DNA of 64,000 nucleotides from Isoptericola cucumis (lineage in GTDB: Bacteria; Actinomycetota; Actinomycetes; Actinomycetales; Cellulomonadaceae). The notes under the pieces are model-generated. The model was not told the DNA's origin. It did not search any database and saw only the letters and a list, made by a program, of their open reading frames with translations. The position numbers and the translations under genes are program-made. Where the stretch lies: assembly GCF_014635665.1 (NCBI RefSeq), contig NZ_BMDG01000002.1, positions 124,001 to 188,000 on the forward strand, given 5' to 3'. Shown here one piece after another: positions 18,261 through 26,671 of this stretch; the first letter of the stretch is position 1, and each line of letters opens with the position of its first letter.

Positions 18261-18647
18261 TCAGCCCGCGGCGTCGTAGGCCTCGCGGACCCAGCCGGCG
18301 AGCTCGTCGTCCAGCTCGGCCGGGTCGTGCACCTCCACGTGGTGCACCCACACGCGCGACGACGGGTGCGCGACCTGCCTCACGCGCGGGGAGGCGAGCT
18401 CCCGGCCCAGGCTGAACGACACTACCGCGGGGGCGTCGACGTGGTCGCGCACGCCCACCCACGGCGGCCAGACGAAGGCGAAGCCCCGACGACGGCGGAA
18501 CGCGACCTGTGTCTTCGTGGTGCGCACCTGCACGTCGTCGCCCGTGACGTCGGCCACCAGGCGGGCGAACGCGTCGTGGATCGCCAGCCCGTCGGGGGAG
18601 TGCGCGAACAGCTCCTCGGGCGTCGACGGCGTGGCGGGGGTCGGCAT
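18261..18647 (-). CDS. DUF5655-like small protein
   Basis: 128 aa. PEELFAHSPDGLAIHDAFARLVADV, QVRTTKTQVAFRRRRGFAFVWPP and SRVWVHHVEVHDPAELDDELAGWVREAYDAA match the pattern of DUF5655 proteins, which also occur as domains at the ends of other proteins. Function unknown; the fold is thought to bind nucleic acid or small ligands, but that is not established. The start was placed at ATG 18645-18647, where the domain begins; longer frames upstream run into the aro leader region. Confidence 0.75.
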   Translation of the reverse strand: MPTPATPSTPEELFAHSPDGLAIHDAFARLVADVTGDDVQVRTTKTQVAFRRRRGFAFVWPPWVGVRDHVDAPAVVSFSLGRELASPRVRQVAHPSSRVWVHHVEVHDPAELDDELAGWVREAYDAAG

Positions 18648-18777
18648 CCTGACCTCGGCAGACGGGCGGCGAGCGGGTGGTCGTGACCCGGCCGACGGTA
18701 CGCGCCCGGCGGCCGCCCGCCACCCGGCCCGAGGGGGCGGACCCGGCCGTCCACGTCGCCCGGATGGTGGACGCCGG

Positions 18778-18806
18778 TGGACGGCCGCCGGGACGGCGCG
18801 TACCGT
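18778..18806 (+). promoter_or_regulatory. Promoter of the DAHP-synthase leader transcript
   Basis: TGGACG (18778-18783), 17-nt spacer, TACCGT (18801-18806). Seven nt later is GTG 18814 of the leader peptide, so the leader mRNA is predicted to be leaderless. Confidence 0.6.
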
Positions 18807-18813
18807 CCTTCCC

Positions 18814-18879
18814 GTGGACACCCGTTGGTATTGGCGCTTTACGCCGGCTCCGGTAGGAGCTCGGCGGGCTGACGCCTGA
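18814..18879 (+). CDS. Aromatic leader peptide of DAHP synthase attenuator
   Basis: 21 codons: V/M-DTRWYWRFTPAPVGARRADA, with Trp-Tyr-Trp in a row and a Phe two codons later, in an organism where Trp codons are rare. Ribosome stalling at these codons when charged aromatic tRNAs are low would favour an alternative RNA fold over the terminator at 18906-18936. No Shine-Dalgarno site precedes it, but a -10 hexamer lies 7 nt upstream. The downstream gene, aroF, starts at 19039, as expected for attenuation of the first step of aromatic synthesis. Confidence 0.75.
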   Translation: MDTRWYWRFTPAPVGARRADA

Positions 18880-18905
18880 CCGACACCCACTCCGGAGCCA
18901 GCACA

Positions 18906-18936
18906 GGGCCTGGGACGCTGCACGCGTCCGGGGCCC
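18906..18936 (+). terminator. Attenuator terminator hairpin
   Basis: GGGCCTGGGACG (18906-18917) pairs with CGTCCGGGGCCC (18925-18936), with one mismatch and one G-U, around a 7-nt loop. It is followed by TTCGTCGTC and lies 26 nt after the leader-peptide stop and 100 nt before aroF. Confidence 0.65.
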
Positions 18937-19038
18937 TTCGTCGTCAGACGAGCCGCTCCGGTCGGGCATGGGCCACGGTTCTCGGGCGACGACGCGCTTC
19001 CCCGCCCCGATCGCCCCGTCACGACCAGGAGCCCCACG

Positions 19039-20175
19039 ATGACCACGTCTTCCGCCGCCACCGCCCGCACCGCGCCGTCCGAACCCGTCCGGCCCGATAC
19101 TGAGCTGATGGCCGAGACCTCCGACCTGCGCGTCCGCGCGCTCGACCCGCTGCCCGCCCCGGGCGAGATGCGGGCCGCGCTGCCGCTGGGGACCACCCGC
19201 AGCGACCTCGTCACGACGTCGCGCCGCGAGGTGCGCGACGTGCTGCGCGGCGAGGACGACCGCCTGCTCGTCATCGTCGGCCCGTGCTCGGTGCACGACC
19301 CGGCCGCCGCCCTCGACTACGCGCGCCGGCTGGCGCCGGTGGCCCGCGAGCTGTCCGACGACCTGGTCGTCGTGATGCGGGTGTACTTCGAGAAGCCGCG
19401 CACGACCGTCGGCTGGAAGGGCCTCATCAACGACCCGCACCTGGACGGCTCGCACGACGTGCACCACGGGCTGCGCCTGGCGCGCGAGGTGCTGCTCGGC
19501 GTGCTCGACGCCGGCGTGCCCGCCGCGTGCGAGTTCCTCGAGCCGACCAGCCCGCAGTACATCGCCGACGCCGTGACCTGGGGCGCGATCGGCGCGCGCA
19601 ACGCGGAGTCGCAGGTGCACCGCCAGCTCGCGTCGGGCCTGTCCATGCCGGTGGGCTTCAAGAACGCGACCGACGGGGACGTGCGGATCGCCGTCGACGG
19701 CTGCATCACCGCGGACAGCGAGCACACGTTCTTCGGCGCGGACGCGCAGGGGCGCGCGGCCGCCGTCGAGACCACGGGCAACCCGGACTGCCACGTCATC
19801 CTGCGCGGCGGGCGCGGGGGACCGAACTACTCCGAGGGCGACGTCGCGGACGCGCTGGCGGTCGCGCGCACGTCGGGGCTCGGCGGGGCCGTGGAGGCCG
19901 GGGTGGTCGTCGACGCGTCGCACGGCAACTCGGGCAAGGACCACGTGCGCCAGGGCGAGGTCGTGCGTGAGATCGCCGCACGCCTCGCCGACGGCGAGCA
20001 AGGCATCACGGGCCTGATGATGGAGAGCTTCCTGGTGGCGGGCGCGCAGCAGCCGGGCCCGCTCGACGGGCTGGTCTACGGGCAGTCCGTCACCGACAAG
20101 TGCCTCGACTGGGACAGCACCGCCGACCTGCTCGGCACGCTGGCCGCCGCCGTCCGCGAGCGTCGCGAGGCCTGA
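19039..20175 (+). CDS. aroF: 3-deoxy-7-phosphoheptulonate synthase (class I DAHP synthase)
   Basis: 378 aa. Condenses phosphoenolpyruvate and erythrose-4-phosphate in the first shikimate step. Class I motifs: VIVGPCSVHDPAAAL, FEKPRTTVGWKGLINDPHLDGS, ARNAESQVHRQLASGLSMPVGFKNATDG, CHVILRGG, VDASHGNSGKDHVRQ and SVTDKCLDWD. The first ~35 residues are a low-complexity extension. ATG 19039 has AGGAG upstream. The leader peptide and terminator before it indicate transcription attenuation by aromatic amino acids; feedback inhibition is likely but cannot be read here. Confidence 0.96.
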   Translation: MTTSSAATARTAPSEPVRPDTELMAETSDLRVRALDPLPAPGEMRAALPLGTTRSDLVTTSRREVRDVLRGEDDRLLVIVGPCSVHDPAAALDYARRLAPVARELSDDLVVVMRVYFEKPRTTVGWKGLINDPHLDGSHDVHHGLRLAREVLLGVLDAGVPAACEFLEPTSPQYIADAVTWGAIGARNAESQVHRQLASGLSMPVGFKNATDGDVRIAVDGCITADSEHTFFGADAQGRAAAVETTGNPDCHVILRGGRGGPNYSEGDVADALAVARTSGLGGAVEAGVVVDASHGNSGKDHVRQGEVVREIAARLADGEQGITGLMMESFLVAGAQQPGPLDGLVYGQSVTDKCLDWDSTADLLGTLAAAVRERREA

Positions 20176-20229
20176 CGGCGCCGAACCGCGGCGAGCGTCT
20201 CGGTGTGACGCGGGGCACGACCGGCTGAC

Positions 20230-20256
20230 CCATCCGGGAGCGTCCCGGCACCGAAC
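20230..20256 (+). promoter_or_regulatory. SigK-type promoter of sigK (autoregulation)
   Basis: CCATCC (20230-20235), 15 nt, CCGAAC (20251-20256). The same pair and spacing recur before the fasciclin gene and dipZ. The -10 ends 7 nt before GTG 20264. As I recall, SigK promoters of M. tuberculosis have CCATCC and CCGAAT elements. Confidence 0.8.
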
Positions 20257-20263
20257 CCCTTGC

Positions 20264-20851
20264 GTGTTGCGGCAGACTGTCCTCGTGCCGCCTCCCACGA
20301 CCACGCCGGTCGACGCCGCGCTCGTCGCGTGCGCGGACGGCGACCCGACCACGTTCGGGCCCGTCTACGACGCGCTCGCGCCCGTGGCGTACGGCACGTC
20401 GCTGGGGGTGCTGCGCGACCCCGACCATGCCGCCGAGGTGACCCAGGAGGTGATGGTGGAGGTGTGGCAGACAGCGGCGCGGTTCGACCCGGCCCGCGCC
20501 TCCGCGCGCACCTGGGTCGTGACGCTCGCACGCCGCCGGGCGGTGGACCGGGTCCGCGCCGAGCAGTCCCGGCGGCACCGGGACCAGCGCGACCTCGACA
20601 CGACCGTCGCCGGCGCGCCCCGCGACGTCGTCGCCGACGACGTGGAGCGCCGGCTCGAGGGTGCGGCGGTGCGCCGCTGCCTCGAGTCGCTGACGCCGAC
20701 GCAGCGCGAGGCCGTGGTCGAGGCGTACTACGGCGGGCGCACGTACCGGGAGGTCGCCGAGCGGCTCGGCGCCGGGCTGCCCACGATCAAGAGCCGGATC
20801 CGCGACGGCCTCGGCCGCCTGCGCGACTGCCTGGGGGTGGCCCGTGGCTGA
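20264..20851 (+). CDS. sigK: ECF RNA polymerase sigma factor SigK
   Basis: 195 aa. Region 2 (FGPVYDALAPVAYGTSLGVLRDPDHAAEVTQEVMVEVWQTAARFDP, then RTWVVTLARRRAVDRVRAE) and region 4 (LESLTPTQREAVVEAYYGGRTYREVAERLGAGLPTIKSRIRDGLGRLR), typical of SigK-group ECF factors. GTG 20264 is chosen because it sits exactly where a transcript from the CCATCC/CCGAAC promoter should begin; GTG 20285 is the other candidate. The gene overlaps rskA by 8 nt and should be held at the membrane by it. Its targets are probably itself, the fasciclin gene and dipZ. Confidence 0.92.
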   Translation: MLRQTVLVPPPTTTPVDAALVACADGDPTTFGPVYDALAPVAYGTSLGVLRDPDHAAEVTQEVMVEVWQTAARFDPARASARTWVVTLARRRAVDRVRAEQSRRHRDQRDLDTTVAGAPRDVVADDVERRLEGAAVRRCLESLTPTQREAVVEAYYGGRTYREVAERLGAGLPTIKSRIRDGLGRLRDCLGVARG

Positions 20852-21563
20852 CGACGACACGGCCCGCGTGGCCTGGGACCTGCTGCCGGCGTACGCGCTG
20901 GACGCGGTCGACGACCTGGAGCGCCGGGCCGTCGAGCGCCTGCTCGGGTCCGACCCGCAGGCTCGACGTGCCCTCGACGAGTACCGCGACGTGGTCGCGG
21001 CCTTCACCGTCGACGAGGCCCCGCCCGCTCACCTGCGCGGCGAGGTCCTGGCCCGCGTCGCCCGCACGTCGCAGACGGCGCCGCGTGGCCCGGTGACCGC
21101 GCCGGCGCGACCGCCCCGGCGGCGTCGTGCGCTGGTGGCGGCGCTCGCGGCCGCGGCGGCCGTCGCGGTCGCCGTCCCGACGACGATCGCCGTGCGGGAG
21201 CACGGGGAGACGGTCCGCCTGGAGGCGCAGGCCGACCGGGTCGCGCAGATGCTCGCCGACCCGGACGCCCGCCTCGTGACGGGACCGATCGCCGGGGGTG
21301 GCGAGGCGACGGCGCTGGTCTCGGGTGACGACGTGCTCGTCAGCGCCGCCGGGATGCCCGACCCGGGCGAGGGGCACGACTGGCAGCTGTGGGTCGTGGC
21401 CGGCGGCTCGCCCGAGTCGGCCGGCCTGATGCCCGCCGCCACGGGCGGCGTCTCGCGGGCGCTGGTCGAGGGCGGGGCGGGCGAGGTCGTGGCCGTGACG
21501 CTGGAGCCTGAGGGAGGGTCCGAGCAGCCGACGACGGACCCCGTCGTCGCGCTCGAGACCTGA
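20844..21563 (+). CDS. rskA: Anti-sigma-K factor RskA
   Basis: 239 aa, single-pass membrane protein. The N-terminal helical domain (LLPAYALDAVDDLERRAVERLLGSDPQARRALDEYRDVVAAFTVDEAPP) binds the sigma factor. A transmembrane helix follows at about residues 93-115. The extracytoplasmic RskA C-terminal domain (GDDVLVSAAGMPDPGEGHDWQLWVVAGGSPESAGLMP) comes after it. Regulated proteolysis of RskA releases SigK in mycobacteria. GTG 20844 overlaps the end of sigK, implying coupled translation. Confidence 0.93.
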   Translation: MADDDTARVAWDLLPAYALDAVDDLERRAVERLLGSDPQARRALDEYRDVVAAFTVDEAPPAHLRGEVLARVARTSQTAPRGPVTAPARPPRRRRALVAALAAAAAVAVAVPTTIAVREHGETVRLEAQADRVAQMLADPDARLVTGPIAGGGEATALVSGDDVLVSAAGMPDPGEGHDWQLWVVAGGSPESAGLMPAATGGVSRALVEGGAGEVVAVTLEPEGGSEQPTTDPVVALET

Positions 21564-21628
21564 TCCCGCCGGCGCCGCGACACCGCGTGCGCGAGCGGCT
21601 GCGCCGTGAGCCGTCGGAGCGCACGACG

Positions 21629-21661
21629 AGGGCCGCCGCACCCCCTGCGTGCGGCGGCCCT
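21629..21661. terminator. Terminator hairpin 1 between rskA and fasciclin gene
   Basis: Perfect 12-bp inverted repeat (21629-21640 / 21650-21661), 9-nt loop. Confidence 0.65.
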
Positions 21662-21676
21662 GCGAGCCTCGTGGTA

Positions 21677-21707
21677 CGGGTGCACCGACCTCCCGTCGGT
21701 GCACCCG
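21677..21707. terminator. Terminator hairpin 2 between rskA and fasciclin gene
   Basis: Perfect 13-bp inverted repeat (21677-21689 / 21695-21707), 5-nt loop, 7 bp from the fasciclin stop. Together with hairpin 1 it separates the convergent genes. Confidence 0.75.
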
Positions 21708-21714
21708 GGTCCGG

Positions 21715-22407
21715 TCACATCGGCGGCATGAGCACCGAGTCGACGAGGTAGACGGTCGCGTTCTGCGTCATGACGCCACCGCAGACGATGTTCGCGTCGT
21801 TGACCTTCATCTCGTCGCCGGAGCCGGTGACCTCGACGGTGTCGCCCTGCACGGTCTCGTGCTCGCCGGCGATGTCCTCGGGCAGGATCTGGCCGGGCAC
21901 CACGTGGTAGGTGAGCACCGTGGTCAGCAGGTCCGCGTCGGTCGACAGCGTGTCGAGCGTCTTCTCGTCCACCGCGGCGAACGCGTCGTCGACCGGGGCG
22001 AAGACGGTGAACTCGTCGCCGTTGAGCGTGTCGACGAGGTCGACGTCCGGGTTGAGCTCGCCGCTCACCGCGGAGGTCAGCGTGGTGAGCATCGGGTTGT
22101 TGGACGCCGCCACGGCGACGGGGTCGGTCGACATGCCGGTGATCGAGCCGGCGCCCTCCGGCACCTCCTCGGCGTAGGCGTCACAGCCCGCGCCGACCAG
22201 GTTGGCGGCGGGGTCCATCTCCATGTTCTCGTCCATGTCCTCGGAGCCTTCCTCGGCCCCCTCGGACTCGGCGGGCGACTCCTGCGTCGTCGACTGCTCG
22301 GAGGCCGGGTCCTCCGTGCCCGAGTCGGAGGAGCACGCGGCGAGCCCCAGCAGGGCCAGGGTGGCGAAGCCGGCGGCGGCGGTGCGGGTACGAGTGCGAA
22401 CGTTCAT
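21715..22407 (-). CDS. Fasciclin-domain lipoprotein (MPT83/MPT70-like)
   Basis: 230 aa. Lipobox LLGLAAC with the acylated Cys at residue 25, then an acidic Ser/Glu-rich linker and one FAS1 domain ([76 protein letters not shown]). MPT83 and MPT70 of M. tuberculosis are SigK-regulated fasciclin proteins beside dipZ, the same context as here. ATG 22407 has GGAGAGA upstream; a GTG at 22452 lies 5 nt after the SigK-type -10 and could give a longer form. Cell-surface adhesion or redox-linked roles are inferred. Confidence 0.93.
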   Translation of the reverse strand: MNVRTRTRTAAAGFATLALLGLAACSSDSGTEDPASEQSTTQESPAESEGAEEGSEDMDENMEMDPAANLVGAGCDAYAEEVPEGAGSITGMSTDPVAVAASNNPMLTTLTSAVSGELNPDVDLVDTLNGDEFTVFAPVDDAFAAVDEKTLDTLSTDADLLTTVLTYHVVPGQILPEDIAGEHETVQGDTVEVTGSGDEMKVNDANIVCGGVMTQNATVYLVDSVLMPPM

Positions 22408-22457
22408 CGGTCTCTCCTTGCGTCGTCGCCCCACGTCTCCGGGGCGCTTCACCGGAG

Positions 22458-22484
22458 GTTCGGAGCCGGATCCTGGCCGGATGG
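22458..22484 (-). promoter_or_regulatory. SigK-type promoter of the fasciclin gene
   Basis: On the minus strand, CCATCC (22484-22479), 15 nt, CCGAAC (22463-22458). Same sequence and spacing as at sigK and dipZ. Confidence 0.8.
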
Positions 22485-22498
22485 GTCCCGACCGGGAT

Positions 22499-22525
22499 CC
22501 ATCCGGACGGGGCGCCGCTCCGAAC
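22499..22525 (+). promoter_or_regulatory. SigK-type promoter of dipZ
   Basis: CCATCC (22499-22504), 15 nt, CCGAAC (22520-22525). The -10 ends 7 nt before ATG 22533, so the mRNA is predicted to be leaderless. Confidence 0.8.
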
Positions 22526-22532
22526 GACGGGC

Positions 22533-24389
22533 ATGGAGACCTTGGTCCTGATCGGTCTGCTCGGTGGCCTCATCACCGGCATCTCGCCGTGCATCCTGCC
22601 GATGCTGCCGGTGATCTTCTTCGCCGGCGGCGTCCAGGGCGCACGTCCCGCGACGTCGCTGCGTTTCGACGTGCCGACGGCCGTGCGCACCGGTGCGGGC
22701 GGCAGCGCCGTCTCCGTCCTCGATCCCCCTGCGCCGTCGGGAGCCGGGCCTGCCGCCCGGCCGCGGGCGCGAGCGCGGTCGTGGCGCCCCTACCTCGTCA
22801 TCGCGGGCCTGGTGCTGAGCTTCAGCGTGATGACGCTGCTGGGCTCGCTGATCCTCGGCGCGCTGGGTCTTCCGCAGGACCTGCTGCGGTGGGTCGGCAT
22901 CGCGCTGCTGGCGGCGCTCGGGATCGGGATGGTCGTGCCCCGGTTCGAGGAGGTGCTGGAGCGACCGTTCATGCGTCTCGCGTCGCTCGGCTCTCGCCGC
23001 GGCCGGAGCGGGTCCCCGAGCCAGGACCGGGGCGCGTTCCTGCTCGGGCTGGGCCTCGGCGTGCTGTACGTCCCGTGCGCGGGCCCGGTGCTGGCGGCGA
23101 TCACGGTCGCCGGCGCCACGGGCGAGATCGGTCCGGGGACGGTCGCCCTCACGGTGTCGTTCGCCGTCGGGGCGGCGATCCCGCTGCTCGTCTTCGCGCT
23201 CGCCGGGCGCAGGGTCGCAGAGCGGGTGGCCTCGTTCCGCCGGCACCAGCGGGGGATCCGGGTCACGGGCGGCGTCGTCGTGCTCCTGCTCGCGGGGGCC
23301 CTCGCGCTGAACCTGCCGGCGCAGCTGCAGCGAGCGCTGCCCGACTACACCGGCGCGCTCCAGCAGCAGGTGGACGAGAACGCCTCCGTACAGGAGGCGC
23401 TGGACCTCGGCGGCATCGTCACCGACGCGAACCGCGAGCTGTCGAACTGCTCCAACGGGTCGACCGAGCTCGCGGACTGCGGGACGGCGCCGCCGCTGAC
23501 GGGGATCACGCAGTGGCTGAACACGCCGGGCAACCAGGCCCTGGACCTGGCGGACCTGCGGGGCAAGGTCGTGCTGATCGACTTCTGGACCTACTCGTGC
23601 ATCAACTGCCAGCGCGCGATCCCGCACGTCAACGCCTGGTACGAGGCCTATCGGGACGCCGGCCTCGAGGTGATCGGCGTGCACACGCCGGAGTTCGCCT
23701 TCGAGCGCGAGACCCGCAACGTCGTCGCGGGCGCGCGCGACCTCGGCGTCGAGTACCCGATCGCCCAGGACAACTCCTACTCCACGTGGACCGGCTACCG
23801 GAACCGGTACTGGCCGGCCGAGTACCTGATCGACGCCGAGGGCACCGTCCGCTACATCAAGCACGGCGAGGGCGACTACGCCGTGACCGAGCAGCACGTC
23901 CGCGACCTGCTGCGGGCGGCCGACCCGGGCGTCGAGCTCCCCGCGCCGACCGACGTCGATGACGCCACCCCGGGCGACGAGACGACCCCGGAGACCTACC
24001 TCGCGCTGAACAAGGTCTTCAACTACTCCGGCGGCCCGAAGTACGGCTCCGGGGAGCAGGCCTACGAGCACCCGGACGAGCAGCCGACGGACACGTTCTC
24101 CCTCGGCGGCACCTGGGAGGCGGACTTCCAGGGCGCGACCGCGGCCTCGGACGACGCGACCCTCCGGCTGGCATACCGGGCGACGGACGTCTTCGCCGTC
24201 CTCGGTGGCGAGGGCACCGTGACGGCGCGGGTGCTCGACGAGGACGGCTCCGTGCGGGAGGAGCGCGAGATCGACGTCACCGGGAACCCGACCCTCTACG
24301 ACGTGCTGCGCGGGGACGGGCAGACCGAGGGCACCGTCGAGCTCGACGTGCCCGAGGGCGTGTCGGTGTACACGTTCACCTTCGGCTGA
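22533..24389 (+). CDS. dipZ: DipZ: CcdA-like membrane protein fused to thioredoxin domain
   Basis: 618 aa. Residues 1-270 are a CcdA/DsbD-type electron-carrier membrane domain with the paired cysteines C20 ([11 protein letters not shown]) and C182 ([11 protein letters not shown]). Residues ~335-475 form an extracytoplasmic thioredoxin-like domain with CINC (C356, C359) in [19 protein letters not shown]. The last ~140 residues are the beta-rich C-terminal domain of DipZ proteins. It passes reducing power across the membrane, probably to surface proteins such as the divergent fasciclin lipoprotein. Two extra cysteines (C316, C326) lie in the linker. SigK control is inferred from the promoter. 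Confidence 0.93.
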   Translation: METLVLIGLLGGLITGISPCILPMLPVIFFAGGVQGARPATSLRFDVPTAVRTGAGGSAVSVLDPPAPSGAGPAARPRARARSWRPYLVIAGLVLSFSVMTLLGSLILGALGLPQDLLRWVGIALLAALGIGMVVPRFEEVLERPFMRLASLGSRRGRSGSPSQDRGAFLLGLGLGVLYVPCAGPVLAAITVAGATGEIGPGTVALTVSFAVGAAIPLLVFALAGRRVAERVASFRRHQRGIRVTGGVVVLLLAGALALNLPAQLQRALPDYTGALQQQVDENASVQEALDLGGIVTDANRELSNCSNGSTELADCGTAPPLTGITQWLNTPGNQALDLADLRGKVVLIDFWTYSCINCQRAIPHVNAWYEAYRDAGLEVIGVHTPEFAFERETRNVVAGARDLGVEYPIAQDNSYSTWTGYRNRYWPAEYLIDAEGTVRYIKHGEGDYAVTEQHVRDLLRAADPGVELPAPTDVDDATPGDETTPETYLALNKVFNYSGGPKYGSGEQAYEHPDEQPTDTFSLGGTWEADFQGATAASDDATLRLAYRATDVFAVLGGEGTVTARVLDEDGSVREEREIDVTGNPTLYDVLRGDGQTEGTVELDVPEGVSVYTFTFG

Positions 24390-24401
24390 CGGGCGCCCGG
24401 T

Positions 24402-24450
24402 CGTCTCTGTCGGTCAGGATTCACCCGTGGAGTCCTGACCGGCAGAGACG
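24402..24450 (+). terminator. Terminator after dipZ
   Basis: 18-bp inverted repeat (24402-24419 / 24433-24450) with one G-U pair and a 13-nt loop. Confidence 0.75.
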
Positions 24451-24469
24451 TCTGCGGCGTTCCGGGGCC

Positions 24470-24475
24470 TATGCT
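24470..24475 (+). promoter_or_regulatory. -10 element (TATGCT) of a leaderless transcript
   Basis: TATGCT ends 6 nt before GTG 24482; no Shine-Dalgarno site. Confidence 0.4.
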
Positions 24476-24481
24476 CGCCGC

Positions 24482-25105
24482 GTGCGCAACGACGGGCGTC
24501 CTGGGGTGTGGCGGGTGCGGCGCTCGACCTTGCTGATCGTCGGGGTCCTGGTTCTCCTGGCCGCCGCCCTTGCCGGGTGGTGGGGGTTGTCGGCGAGCGC
24601 CGGGGTGCGGTCGGGCTCGTTCCAGACGGGGAGCACGGGCCACCCGGACGAGTGCGCGTTCCCCGACGACGACTTCTGGGCCCTCTTCGCCCGGGACGAG
24701 GAGGTCGTCGCCATGCTGACGGTGCGTGGCGACCCCCGATGGTCGGTCGAGGTGACGAGCCTGCGTCCGGAGGCGTTCCGGTTCGACCGCCGCGTCGTCG
24801 GGCCCGACGACGGCTTCACGTTCCACGACCCGTCGGACGGGCCGCCGCCCGAGGTGGAGACCACGGACCGGGTCGTCATCCCGCCCGGCAGCGAGGCCGC
24901 GCTGTGGATCGTCTCCCCGCTCGACGACGACGCCACCGGAGGGGCGGACGCCCGCGTCGGGGTGGATCAGGCGCCCATGCGGGTCCGGTCGCTCGGGATC
25001 GCGCGGGACTCGACGATCGACTTCGACCGGACCCTCTGGGTCAGCGGGCTGGACAGCGACTCCGCCGAGTTCCGGAGCCAGCTCGAGGGACTCTGCGCGC
25101 GCTGA
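24482..25105 (+). CDS. Hypothetical membrane-anchored protein
   Basis: 207 aa, not recognised. A basic N-terminus is followed by one transmembrane helix (residues ~16-38, LLIVGVLVLLAAALAGWWGL), so the rest probably lies outside the membrane. The outer part is beta-rich and acidic, with two cysteines (one in DECAF, one in the C-terminal LEGLCAR) that could form a disulfide. It sits after the dipZ terminator on the same strand and is convergent with the 25121 gene. No clue to function. Confidence 0.75.
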   Translation: MRNDGRPGVWRVRRSTLLIVGVLVLLAAALAGWWGLSASAGVRSGSFQTGSTGHPDECAFPDDDFWALFARDEEVVAMLTVRGDPRWSVEVTSLRPEAFRFDRRVVGPDDGFTFHDPSDGPPPEVETTDRVVIPPGSEAALWIVSPLDDDATGGADARVGVDQAPMRVRSLGIARDSTIDFDRTLWVSGLDSDSAEFRSQLEGLCAR

Positions 25106-25120
25106 CGGTTCCGGTCGCGC

Positions 25121-26521
25121 TCACGACCAGCCCTCCGCCGCCTGCACCCACGGGCCGACGCGCACCTCGGCGCCGTCGAGCACGTCCAGCCCGCCGGCGT
25201 CCCCGCCGTCCGGGGACGTCGGTGTCAGGGGTACAGGGTCCGCGCCGGGGACGGGGACGACGTCCACGACGGTCGTGACGTCCGGGTCGTTCGTCGTTGA
25301 CGTCGCACGCCACTGCACGGTGGCCATCGCCCGCTCGCCGGGGGGCACGACGACGCGGCCGGGCACGACGCCGGGCGCCGACGGCTCGACGGTCACGTCG
25401 CGCTGCGGCGCGCCGCCCGAGCTCCGGAACACCAGGCCGGGCACGCCGTCGAGGGCGCACGGCCGGTCGGCGACGTTGCGGGCGAGGACCGCGAGGTAGC
25501 GGCTCCCGGCGGCGGCGTCCGGCGTGCTCAGGGACAGCTCGAGGTCCTCGGCCGCGCAGGCGGCCGGTCCGTCGCGGCCCTCGTCGGGCCAGGGCTCGAC
25601 TCCCGCCGGCAGGGGCACGGTGTGCTCCTCGGGCTCGGGCGGTGCGGACCGGGCGACCCAGCCCTCGACGCTCGTCTCGTAGCCGGGCTCCCACAGCGTG
25701 TACGCGAGGGGCGCGCCGCCGACGGTGCGCCGCGGGTCGTCCAGCCAGCGGGTGAGGGCGTCCGTCTCGGGCGACGTCGCCGGCCCGGCCAGGTCGACCT
25801 GGAGGCCCAGGACCACGCCGTCGGCCACGACCGTGCCCTGGGGAGCCTGCGCGCCCACGGAGACGGACGCGACGCCCGGCAGTGCGGCCGCCTCGACCGC
25901 GAGCCGCGCCACCGCCGCGTCGGGCACCCGGCCGGACGTGTCGTACCGCAGGGTGCCGTCGGCGGTGCGCAGGGAGGCGGCGATCTCCCGCTCGGCGGCG
26001 GTCTGGGCGAGCCGGACGAGCGCGTCGCCGTCGGGCGTGTCGGCGCTGGCACCGCTGACGCGCGTCGCGCCCGCCTGCCACAGCACGTAGGCGTCCTCGA
26101 CGGCGGACGCGTCGCCGTCCTCGGCCACCGACGCCGTCAGCGGGTACACCTCGACACCGTGGACGGTTCGCGGGCTCCCGGCGTGCACCGTCGTGGCGTG
26201 GGACAGCTCGCGCACCCCGGTGACCTTGGCCGCGGCGAGCTGAGCGTCCGCCAGCGCGGCGGCCTCCCGGGCTGCCTCGGGCGTGAGCCCTTCGGCGAGC
26301 ATGACCTCCGCGACGGCGCGGCCGACGTCGCCGTCCTTCGCGTCGTCCAGCGTCACCTCGTAGCCGGTCACGCCCACGGACACGACACCGGGGACGTCGG
26401 CGGCCCGCCGCGCGGCGTCCCGCAGCTCGTCCGGGACCGGGTCCCAGGGGCGCCATACGACGATCGTCGCTGCCATCAGGACCAGGGCCGCCACCAGCAC
26501 GAACGTCCGTCGACGGGTCAC
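25121..26521 (-). CDS. Membrane-anchored protein with C-terminal DUF4232-like domain
   Basis: 466 aa. N-terminal signal anchor (RRRTFVLVAALVLMAATIVVW). Two repeated alpha/beta segments follow (DVPGVVSVGVTGYEV and ALPGVASVSVGAQAP), as in proteins that contain BON/forkhead-like repeats. The last ~150 residues (CAAEDLELSL, GSRYLAVLARNVADRPCALDGVPGLVFRS) match the DUF4232 pattern, with its conserved Cys pair. Extracytoplasmic; function unknown. It is convergent with the 24482 gene and divergent from the glycan operon at 26672. Confidence 0.75.
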   Translation of the reverse strand: MTRRRTFVLVAALVLMAATIVVWRPWDPVPDELRDAARRAADVPGVVSVGVTGYEVTLDDAKDGDVGRAVAEVMLAEGLTPEAAREAAALADAQLAAAKVTGVRELSHATTVHAGSPRTVHGVEVYPLTASVAEDGDASAVEDAYVLWQAGATRVSGASADTPDGDALVRLAQTAAEREIAASLRTADGTLRYDTSGRVPDAAVARLAVEAAALPGVASVSVGAQAPQGTVVADGVVLGLQVDLAGPATSPETDALTRWLDDPRRTVGGAPLAYTLWEPGYETSVEGWVARSAPPEPEEHTVPLPAGVEPWPDEGRDGPAACAAEDLELSLSTPDAAAGSRYLAVLARNVADRPCALDGVPGLVFRSSGGAPQRDVTVEPSAPGVVPGRVVVPPGERAMATVQWRATSTTNDPDVTTVVDVVPVPGADPVPLTPTSPDGGDAGGLDVLDGAEVRVGPWVQAAEGWS

Positions 26522-26609
26522 GACGGAAGCCTGCCAGACCCGCGGGTGCGGACCACGCGGGGAACGGAGCGGGACGGGGCGCGGACTGTGGAGATCCTGC
26601 GTGCCGGAC

Positions 26610-26640
26610 GGATGAGAGCTCCCTCATGGTCGGCTCATCC
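26610..26640. promoter_or_regulatory. Inverted repeat upstream of the glycan operon
   Basis: GGATGAG (26610-26616) and CTCATCC (26634-26640) flank 17 nt; an inner ATGAG/CTCAT pair lies within. It is a candidate operator for the divergent genes at 26521 and 26672. A TTGACT at 26641 is too close to the start codon to be a normal -35. Confidence 0.35.
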
Positions 26641-26671
26641 TTGACTCAGGCAACGCCTTCAGGGTTCCAGG

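Noticed and set aside
26641-26669. TTGACT at 26641 as the -35 of the glycan operon
   Set aside because: A matching -10 would place the transcription start inside or after the ATG at 26672.
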